Shown piece after piece: positions 1 through 5,159 of a DNA stretch of 10,391 nucleotides. The stretch covers positions 1 to 10,391 of the forward strand of contig JBCDBL010000131.1 in NCBI GenBank assembly GCA_039183635.1. The letters are read 5' to 3'. Position 1 is the first letter of the stretch. Each line of letters begins with the position of its first letter. Source of the DNA: JBCDBL01 sp039183635. Lineage in GTDB: Bacteria > Pseudomonadota > Alphaproteobacteria > Caulobacterales > Parvularculaceae. Position numbers and translations under genes: made by a program. The notes beneath the pieces were generated by a model. It searched no databases, was not told the origin of the DNA, and was given only the letters and a program-made list of their open reading frames with translations.

Positions 1-54
1 CGCTTCTCAAGCGCGTTCAATTGAGTGGGACCCATACTTCCGCGGACTTTCATC

Positions 55-183
55 ATGGCGCGCAGCAAAACCGCTGCAACATACGACGCCGAATACATGG
101 CCGCAGCCGACCCGTTCGAAAAAACTCACAAAGCCCTTGCCACGCAGGAGCCATCCATACACGGAATCAGGCAGACGCTTTAA
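55..183 (+). CDS. Possible 42-aa hypothetical protein
   Basis: This is a doubtful small ORF. The translation begins MARSKTAATYDAEYMAAADP and ends in GIRQTL before a TAA at 181-183. Its composition (balanced charges, few rare residues) and its roughly 64% GC at third codon positions look more natural than the competing frames in this stretch. Against it, there is no clear Shine-Dalgarno sequence before the ATG, no family that I recognise, and it is short. An in-frame GTG at 25 could lengthen it by ten codons. It might instead be a remnant of a longer gene. Comparing this interval with related genomes for synonymous change would decide. Confidence 0.25.
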   Translation: MARSKTAATYDAEYMAAADPFEKTHKALATQEPSIHGIRQTL

Positions 184-360
184 GTCTTTGTTTTTTCGCA
201 TTTGCGGACGGCCAACCGTACACAGCTGGCCTGGAAAGGCTTTAGGAGCGATGACGTCAATCAAAAACTGGATTCTTGCTCGTATCGACGCTTAATATTG
301 ACAAAGTTCTTTGCGCGGCGGAGGCGTAATAATTCATACTGTCGTTTCAAAAAGAAGCCT

Positions 361-418
361 GGGGTTTCCCGGCGTCTTGGGTTCGGTCTTGTAATCCCGT
401 GCGAACCTGATAAACCCT
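361..418 (+). promoter_or_regulatory. Structured 5' leader of guaB (two nested stems)
   Basis: Two perfect complementary pairs are nested here. The outer stem pairs GGGTTT (362-367) with AAACCC (412-417), and a G-U pair extends it. The inner stem pairs GGTTCG (380-385) with CGAACC (402-407), with a 16-base loop and two possible closing G-U pairs. The structure ends 14 bases before the GGAGG (433-437) that serves the guaB ATG at 445. I do not recognise a known riboswitch class. Its position would suit control of guaB translation or transcript stability, but that is inference. Confidence 0.35.
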
Positions 419-444
419 CGCAAATTTTAACCGGAGGCAGGCCC

Positions 445-1920
445 ATGGAGATCAGAGAAGCGCTCACATTTGACGACGTTCTTCTGGAGCCTGGCGCCTC
501 GGAGGTGATGCCCGCCGACGTCGATGTTGCCGGCCGTGCAACGAAGGACATCACCGTTCGCATTCCCCTAATGTCCTCGGCCATGGACACGGTCACCGAA
601 GCGCCGATGGCCATCGCCATGGCCCAGGCGGGGGGGATCGGGGTCATTCACCGCAATCTCGACGTGCCGGAGCAGGCCGAGGCGGTGGCCCAGGTGAAGC
701 GCTTTGAAAGCGGCATGGTGGTGAACCCCAAAACCCTGTCGCCGGACGCCACCTTGGCCGAGGCGCAAGCGCTGATGGCGCAATATAAAATCTCCGGTTT
801 TCCGGTGGTGGAGAACCTTGGCCCAGACGGGCTTGGGAAATTGGTCGGCATTCTGACCAACCGGGATGTGCGGTTCGCCGAAAACCCCGACCAACCGGTC
901 TCCGAGCTGATGACGAAGGAAAATCTCGTCACTGTCCAAGGGCATGTGAGCCAGGAAGAGGCGCAGCGCCTGTTGCATAAGCATCGCATTGAACGGCTCA
1001 TCGTTGTTGATGAAAATGATCGGTGCACGGGGCTCATCACTGTCAAGGATATGGAGAAGTCGCACTCCTTTCCTTTGGCCTCGAAAGATGAGCAAGGGCG
1101 GTTGCGCGTCGCGGCGGCCTCCACGGTCGGCGATAAAGGCTATGAGCGCGCCTTGGCTCTGATTGATGCTGGCGCCGATATCGTTGTTATTGACACCGCC
1201 CACGGCCATTCCGCAGCTGTCGCCGATACGGTGAAACGTATTAAGGCGGAGAGCAATTACGCCCAGGTCGTCGCCGGCAATGTCGCCACTTACGACGCCA
1301 CAAAGGCGTTGATCGATGCGGGGGCCGATGCGGTGAAGGTCGGCATCGGACCAGGCTCCATTTGCACCACGCGCATCGTCGCCGGCGTCGGCGTGCCGCA
1401 GCTTACCGCTGTTTCCGACGCTGTGCGGGCTGCGGAAGGCTCCGGCGTTCCGGTCATCGCCGACGGCGGCGTGAAGTATTCCGGCGACATCGCCAAGGCT
1501 GTCGCGGCGGGGGCCGAGGCGGTCATGATGGGCTCCCTGTTCTCCGGCACCGACGAGGCGCCGGGGGAGGTGTTCCTCTACCAGGGCCGTTCGTACAAGT
1601 CCTATCGCGGCATGGGGTCGATCACCGCCATGGCCCGGGGCTCCGCCGATCGGTATTTCCAGGCTGACGTCTCTGAGAAAATGAAACTGGTTCCCGAAGG
1701 CATCGAGGGGCGCGTGCCCTACAAAGGCCCGATCGCGCCGATCATCCACCAGCTTGTGGGGGGCTTGCGCGCCTCCATGGGCTATGTCGGCGCGCCGACG
1801 TTGGAAGAGATGCGCAAGCGGGCGAAGTTCGTGCGGATCTCAAACGCGGGCTTGCGCGAAAGCCATGTCCATGACGTGGCGATCACCCGTGAAGCGCCGA
1901 ATTATCCGACGACGCAGTAA
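445..1920 (+). CDS. guaB: Inosine-5'-monophosphate dehydrogenase
   Basis: GuaB oxidises IMP to XMP with NAD+, the committed cytosolic step toward GMP. The product has 491 residues, close to the roughly 488 usual for bacteria. It opens with the typical LTFDDVLLEP. A TIM-barrel catalytic domain is interrupted at about residues 95-205 by a pair of CBS domains. The catalytic loop GIGPGSICTTR carries the nucleophile Cys307 (Cys305 in E. coli), and the mobile flap carries the Arg403-Tyr404 dyad that activates water. The ATG at 445 has GGAGG seven bases upstream. The open frame runs back to about 202, but that extension is not IMPDH-like. A paired leader precedes the gene. Downstream it converges on the Grx-MauE gene with only 18 bases between stop codons and no visible terminator. 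Nothing looks damaged. Confidence 0.98.
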   Translation: MEIREALTFDDVLLEPGASEVMPADVDVAGRATKDITVRIPLMSSAMDTVTEAPMAIAMAQAGGIGVIHRNLDVPEQAEAVAQVKRFESGMVVNPKTLSPDATLAEAQALMAQYKISGFPVVENLGPDGLGKLVGILTNRDVRFAENPDQPVSELMTKENLVTVQGHVSQEEAQRLLHKHRIERLIVVDENDRCTGLITVKDMEKSHSFPLASKDEQGRLRVAAASTVGDKGYERALALIDAGADIVVIDTAHGHSAAVADTVKRIKAESNYAQVVAGNVATYDATKALIDAGADAVKVGIGPGSICTTRIVAGVGVPQLTAVSDAVRAAEGSGVPVIADGGVKYSGDIAKAVAAGAEAVMMGSLFSGTDEAPGEVFLYQGRSYKSYRGMGSITAMARGSADRYFQADVSEKMKLVPEGIEGRVPYKGPIAPIIHQLVGGLRASMGYVGAPTLEEMRKRAKFVRISNAGLRESHVHDVAITREAPNYPTTQ

Positions 1921-1938
1921 CGCCGCCCCCATCGTCCG

Positions 1939-2697
1939 TTACAGCCCAAGGTGCGGCTTCAGCAGCATCCACACCGCCATAGCCATCATCATGATGTTTT
2001 CGGTGAGGGACAAAAACCCCAATGGCACGTTGCTGTCGCCGCCGACGCAGGCGCATTTTAAGTCGCGTTTGTCGATATAGACCGCCTTTATCACCGAAAC
2101 CGCGCCGATCCCGCCTATCACCAACGCTATCGGCGCCGATAGCCATACGAACACGCCCATGATCATCAAGAGGCCGGCGAAAAGCTCCGCAAAGGGATAG
2201 ATGTAGGCGTATCGGACCCATCTGCGCGCCAGTAAGTCATAGCCTATGAACATGCTGGAAAACGCTTCGACGTCGCGCAGCTTCAGCATCGCCAGTAAAC
2301 ACATGCTGAACGCAATGAACCATTCTGCGGCGCGAATGGACAAAACGCCGGCGGGCGTGACATAGCCGGCGGCCAGCGCCATGAGAAGCGCCACGGCGAA
2401 CACGGCCAGCACAGGGGTATAGGTTTTTTGCTTAGGGTCGCGGACGTGCAGACCGAAATGCTTACGCAAATCCGTATACCCGCCAATGCGCTCTGCACCG
2501 ATAAAAATCTGGGGCGTGGTGGCGACATCGTGTTCGGCCTTAAAAGCGTCCACCGCCTCACGATTTTTGAGGGGCATGTCCTGCACCGCATAGCCCTTGC
2601 CCTGCAAAAGGCTTTTGGCCTTCAGCCCGAACGGGCAAATATGATGTCCCATGACCATACGATACAGCCTCGCCTGGGGGTTGGAGCTGTCTGTCAT
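1939..2697 (-). CDS. Glutaredoxin-like domain fused to MauE/DoxX-type membrane protein
   Basis: The product has 252 residues and two parts. Residues 10-85 resemble a thioredoxin-fold glutaredoxin: the active-site segment ICPFGLKAK (Cys21), the cis-proline motif TTPQIFIG (Pro62) and GGYTDL at 72-77. The usual CPYC resolving cysteine is replaced by glycine, so only one active-site thiol remains. Residues 94-246 hold about five hydrophobic segments (94-113, 121-140, 163-184, 187-206, 229-246) and a KCACVGG motif (Cys215, Cys217), as in MauE/DoxX redox-associated membrane proteins. The ATG at 2697 has AAGGAG six bases upstream; longer in-frame starts lack this. The gene is divergent from merR with a MerR-type operator between them, so it is probably MerR-induced. 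A likely role is thiol or metal handling at the inner membrane, with the Grx domain in the cytoplasm. The substrate is unknown. Confidence 0.85.
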   Translation of the reverse strand: MTDSSNPQARLYRMVMGHHICPFGLKAKSLLQGKGYAVQDMPLKNREAVDAFKAEHDVATTPQIFIGAERIGGYTDLRKHFGLHVRDPKQKTYTPVLAVFAVALLMALAAGYVTPAGVLSIRAAEWFIAFSMCLLAMLKLRDVEAFSSMFIGYDLLARRWVRYAYIYPFAELFAGLLMIMGVFVWLSAPIALVIGGIGAVSVIKAVYIDKRDLKCACVGGDSNVPLGFLSLTENIMMMAMAVWMLLKPHLGL

Positions 2698-2712
2698 CGC
2701 CGTCTCCTTATT

Positions 2713-2742
2713 TTGCGAAAACCCGGTTCGCCATGGTATACC
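2713..2742 (+). promoter_or_regulatory. Candidate promoter of the merR-family gene
   Basis: On the + strand, TTGCGA (2713-2718) and TATACC (2737-2742) are 18 bases apart. The -10 lies inside GGTATACC (2735-2742), which is self-complementary, so both divergent promoters could share it. The MerR dyad at 2746-2759 would then cover the start site of merR itself, which fits the autorepression common in this family. The -35 is a weak match, so this is a proposal rather than a firm call. Confidence 0.4.
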
Positions 2743-2766
2743 TTGCGTACCAGGGTACGGAGTCAA
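2735..2766 (-). promoter_or_regulatory. MerR-type operator/promoter of the Grx-MauE gene
   Basis: Read on the - strand, a TTGACT -35 (2766-2761) is followed by 20 bases and then a TATACC -10 (2740-2735). The spacer holds a perfect dyad, CGTACC-N2-GGTACG (2746-2759 on the + strand). A stretched 19-20 base spacer containing a dyad is the hallmark of promoters that MerR-family activators untwist. The first half, CCGTAC right after TTGACT, matches what I remember of mercury-operon merT promoters. The predicted start near 2728 leaves about a 30-base leader before the ATG at 2697. The regulator is presumably the MerR protein encoded divergently at 2778. Confidence 0.8.
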
Positions 2767-2777
2767 GGCGAGATACG

Positions 2778-3194
2778 ATGCGAATCAGCGAACTTGCAAA
2801 AGCGACCGACGTGGGCGTTGAAACGGTGCGATATTACCAACGGCGCGGCTTGCTGCGCACGCCGCCGCGTCCGGGCGCACAGGGAACCTCGCGCGGCGTG
2901 CGGGTCTATCATGAGGAGGATGCGCGCCGAATTCGGTTCATAAAGTCGGCGCAGTCCGCCGGCTTTACCTTGTCGGAAATTGCAACGCTTTTATCACTCG
3001 ATTCAAAAGAGAACCGCGCTAAGGTGCGTGCTCTTACGGTTGTGCGCCTTGAAGCGCTTGATCGAAAAATAAGCGAACTTACTGCGGCGCGCGCCGCCCT
3101 CGGTCGTCTTTTGGCCTCCTGTGATCCCAGTGAAAGCGGACCTTGCCCTATCCTCCTGGCGTTTGAAGATGAAGGACAGAACACCACCGCATAG
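2778..3194 (+). CDS. MerR-family transcriptional regulator (metal or redox sensor type)
   Basis: This is a 138-residue MerR-family regulator. The N-terminal winged helix-turn-helix (residues 1-70) is typical: RISELAKATDVGVETVRYYQ, then RGLL, VRVYHEEDARRIRFIKSAQ and GFTLSEIATLL. A dimerisation helix (about 78-112) follows, then a C-terminal loop with Cys115 and Cys123 in a C-x7-C arrangement before PIL. CueR has the same spacing. The position matching MerR Cys82 or CueR Ser77, at the start of the long helix, is Asn79/Arg80, so the canonical Hg(II) three-cysteine site is absent. The ATG at 2778 gives the standard family N-terminus, with AAGG nine bases upstream; an in-frame ATG at 2733 would add an unlikely extension. 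It probably controls the divergent Grx-MauE gene through the intervening operator. The inducer (copper-like ion, other thiophilic metal or oxidant) is not determined. Confidence 0.92.
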   Translation: MRISELAKATDVGVETVRYYQRRGLLRTPPRPGAQGTSRGVRVYHEEDARRIRFIKSAQSAGFTLSEIATLLSLDSKENRAKVRALTVVRLEALDRKISELTAARAALGRLLASCDPSESGPCPILLAFEDEGQNTTA

Positions 3195-3290
3195 TCGCCT
3201 GGAACGTTTCGGGCTTTCGCGCTTTATCGCTGTTGACGTGCTTTGTGTTTTACGTGCTTTTGCAGCCACGACTTTGAAAGGTCGGCGATT

Positions 3291-4598
3291 ATGACACCCG
3301 GCGCCCGGGCGGCGGCGGCGATTGAGGTTTTGGAGATTTTCCAAGACACCGCCGCGCCCATCGATCGGCTTTTGAAGGAATGGTCCCGGCGTTCCCGCTT
3401 CGCGGGGGCCAAAGATCGTGCGAATGTCGCAGGGCGCGTCTATGCGGTGTTGCGCCGGCGGTCCGAATGCGCCTTCGCCATGGACGACGACAGCCCCCGT
3501 GCGCTTGTTCTGGGCTCTTTGAAAATTATCGACGGCCTGTCTTTGGACGATGTCGCGGCGCTGTTTTCCGGCGAAGGCTATGCGCCGGCCGCTTTAACGG
3601 CGCAGGAGCGGGCGGCGCTCTGCGCGGAAGACCGCGCGCCCGACCACGATGTCCGTTTGAATTGGCCGATGTGGCTCGCCGAAAAAGTAAAGCCTCTGTT
3701 CGAGGCGGATTTCGATCCTGAAATCGCCGCGCTCAACGCGCGCGCGCCTCTGGACCTTCGGGTCAACACGTTGGCGCGATCCCGGCAGCAGGCCTATGTG
3801 GCGCTGAAGGCGGCGGGGGTGAAGGCGGAGTTGACCGCCGCCTCGCCAATGGGGCTCAGGGTCCCCGCCGTCAGCGACACTGTGCGGCCGGTGAATTTGC
3901 AGCGCCTGAAGCCCTATGTTGAGGGCTGGGTCGACGTCCAGGACGAGGGCTCGCAGATTGTCAGCCTCCTGGCTGCAGCAGCGCCGGGGGAGCAGGTGGC
4001 GGACCTTTGCGCCGGGGGCGGGGGCAAAACCCTGGCTCTGGCGGCGGAGATGAAAAACTCCGGCCAGATTTACGCCTGCGACATCAATCAAAAGCGTCTC
4101 ATGGCGGGACGCCCCAGGGCGCAGCGGGCCGGCGTAACGAATGTTCAATACAGGCTGCTTAAAAATTGGTTCGAGGGGGACGGGCGGCCGGACCCTTCTT
4201 TTGAGGATATTGGAGAGACCGTGGATCTGGTGTTTTTGGACGCGCCCTGTTCCGGCTCCGGCGCATGGCGTCGCCAGCCGGACGCCAAATGGCGCCTGAC
4301 CCGCCAGATGATCGACGGGTACAAGGCGCTGCAGCGCAATGTGCTTGAACGGGGCGCGCGTCTTGTGCGCCCTGGCGGGCGGCTGGTCTACGTCACATGT
4401 TCGTTATTTCCTGAGGAAAATGAGGACCAGGCCTTTGAATTTCTCTCTCGTCACGCCGATTTTGAAAAGGTGGAGCTGTCCTGGGATGCGCTGGACGGTC
4501 CTGAGAAGTGGCGCCACACTGGCATCGGCAAACAGCTGTCGCCGGGCCTTACGGGAACCGATGGCTTCTATGCCGCCATGTTCCGCCGCAAACGCTGA
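3291..4598 (+). CDS. rsmB: RsmB/NOP-family 16S rRNA cytosine-5 methyltransferase
   Basis: The 435-residue product matches RsmB in length and layout. RsmB transfers methyl from S-adenosylmethionine to C5 of a 16S rRNA cytosine (C967 in E. coli). Residues 1 to about 130 are the helical NusB-like RNA-binding region. The Rossmann-type domain has SAM motif I DLCAGGGGKT (238-247), DAPCSGSGAWRR with Cys320 (release of product) and YVTCSLFPEEN with Cys370 (the nucleophile). The conserved VDVQDEGSQ segment precedes motif I. I chose the ATG at 3291, with GAAAGG nine bases upstream; the in-frame start at 3243 adds a cysteine-rich segment without family support. The gene lies 96 bases after merR, and its stop is followed within 13 bases by the TPR gene, suggesting a shared transcript. 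The exact target base is inferred from family, since alphaproteobacteria carry several NOP/RsmB paralogues. Confidence 0.92.
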   Translation: MTPGARAAAAIEVLEIFQDTAAPIDRLLKEWSRRSRFAGAKDRANVAGRVYAVLRRRSECAFAMDDDSPRALVLGSLKIIDGLSLDDVAALFSGEGYAPAALTAQERAALCAEDRAPDHDVRLNWPMWLAEKVKPLFEADFDPEIAALNARAPLDLRVNTLARSRQQAYVALKAAGVKAELTAASPMGLRVPAVSDTVRPVNLQRLKPYVEGWVDVQDEGSQIVSLLAAAAPGEQVADLCAGGGGKTLALAAEMKNSGQIYACDINQKRLMAGRPRAQRAGVTNVQYRLLKNWFEGDGRPDPSFEDIGETVDLVFLDAPCSGSGAWRRQPDAKWRLTRQMIDGYKALQRNVLERGARLVRPGGRLVYVTCSLFPEENEDQAFEFLSRHADFEKVELSWDALDGPEKWRHTGIGKQLSPGLTGTDGFYAAMFRRKR

Positions 4599-4611
4599 CA
4601 GGACATCAAGA

Positions 4612-5049
4612 ATGCGTTTTAAAGTATTGATTTTTTTGAGTTTCTTTTTTGCTTCAAAGGCTTTTGCCGGGCCTGTGGATGCGTATCTGACAGCGGCGGA
4701 TCGAGCGCTTGATAAGGGCGACGCCGTCCTTGCGGTCGATCTTCTGGAGCATGCCCTTGTGGCGGCGCCGGCCATGTCGGAGATCTATGTGAAGCTTGGC
4801 GAATCCTATTTACAGCTCGATCGTATCGAGCAGGCGGAAAAGTATTTCCGTATCGCCGTTGAGATTGAGCCGGGCAGCGCCGCCGCCATCGCCGGCCTTG
4901 GAACCGTGGCGCTGGGCCGCAGCGATTACGCCGATGCAGAGGCGCGCTTGCGCCGTTTGTCCCGGGTCTGCGGCGAGGAGTGTTTGGAATACAAGGCGTT
5001 GTCCGCAGCCCTCAGCCAATCGCGTGAGGCGGCGCCTGTAACGCCGTAA
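4612..5049 (+). CDS. Small exported tetratricopeptide-repeat protein
   Basis: The product has 145 residues. It begins with a clear signal peptide: MRFK, a hydrophobic core, and an AFA cleavage site before Gly20, so the mature protein should be periplasmic. Residues about 24-118 are helical TPR repeats: the DAYLTAADRALDKGDAVLAV, AMSEIYVKLGESYLQLDRIEQAEKYF and AAAIAGLGTVALGRSDYADAEARL stretches (up to about three repeats), which usually mediate protein contacts. Cys120 and Cys124 (CGEEC) could form a disulfide outside the cytoplasm. AGGA (4600-4603) lies eight bases before the ATG, and only 13 bases separate it from the rsmB stop, so it is probably cotranscribed with rsmB. There is no catalytic motif and I do not recognise a specific named family; the cellular partner is unknown. 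Confidence 0.82.
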   Translation: MRFKVLIFLSFFFASKAFAGPVDAYLTAADRALDKGDAVLAVDLLEHALVAAPAMSEIYVKLGESYLQLDRIEQAEKYFRIAVEIEPGSAAAIAGLGTVALGRSDYADAEARLRRLSRVCGEECLEYKALSAALSQSREAAPVTP

Positions 5050-5145
5050 AAGGCTTGCGTTGCCAGACGTAAGACTCGCACTATTCAAAATCGTTGTTTT
5101 TGCATCCCTCGCGTGGAATGGATTTCCCGTGAGATCTATCGGTTC

Positions 5146-5159
5146 AGGAGAGGCTTTTG
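5146..5159 (+). promoter_or_regulatory. Ribosome binding site fixing the guaA TTG start
   Basis: AGGAG (5146-5150) lies six bases before a TTG at 5157-5159. The frame has a TGA at 5130-5132 and no ATG or GTG between that stop and the conserved LIVDFGSQ segment, so TTG is the only reasonable initiator. A weak promoter-like pair upstream (TTGCCA 5060-5065, TATTCA 5082-5087, 16 apart) could give guaA its own transcript, but the match is poor. Confidence 0.75.

Larger units (their letters stand above)
1..444. other. Upstream region of guaB without a confident gene
   Basis: This region has no convincing protein gene. Several frames stay open for 60-95 codons on both strands, but none gives a recognisable domain. 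One + strand frame is open from base 2 to 295 without a start until 251, and its product looks like random translation. The best candidate is the 42-codon ORF at 55-183, listed separately. A 4-bp stem (173-176 with 184-187) followed by a T-rich run to 196 could be a weak terminator overlapping that ORF's stop. The last 85 bases form the structured guaB leader, listed separately. I see no tRNA or insertion sequence. Confidence 0.5.

Noticed and set aside
251..295. 14-codon ORF (MTSIKNWILARIDA) as a guaB leader peptide
   Set aside because: The AGGAG is only two bases from the ATG. There is no run of regulatory codons, and no attenuator links it to guaB.
298..332. TTGACA (298-303) and TAATAA (327-332) as the guaB promoter
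   Set aside because: The spacer is 23 bases, too long for a sigma70 promoter without an activator of MerR type, and there is no dyad in it. It may still mark a start region but is not supported.
202..444. N-terminal extension of GuaB from an upstream in-frame start
   Set aside because: The added residues are not IMPDH-like, while the ATG at 445 gives the conserved N-terminus and has a strong GGAGG.
568..1749. 393-codon open frame on the - strand opposite guaB
   Set aside because: It is antisense to a clear, intact IMP dehydrogenase. Its arginine/histidine/glycine-rich translation has no domain, and long antisense frames are expected from GC-rich codon use.
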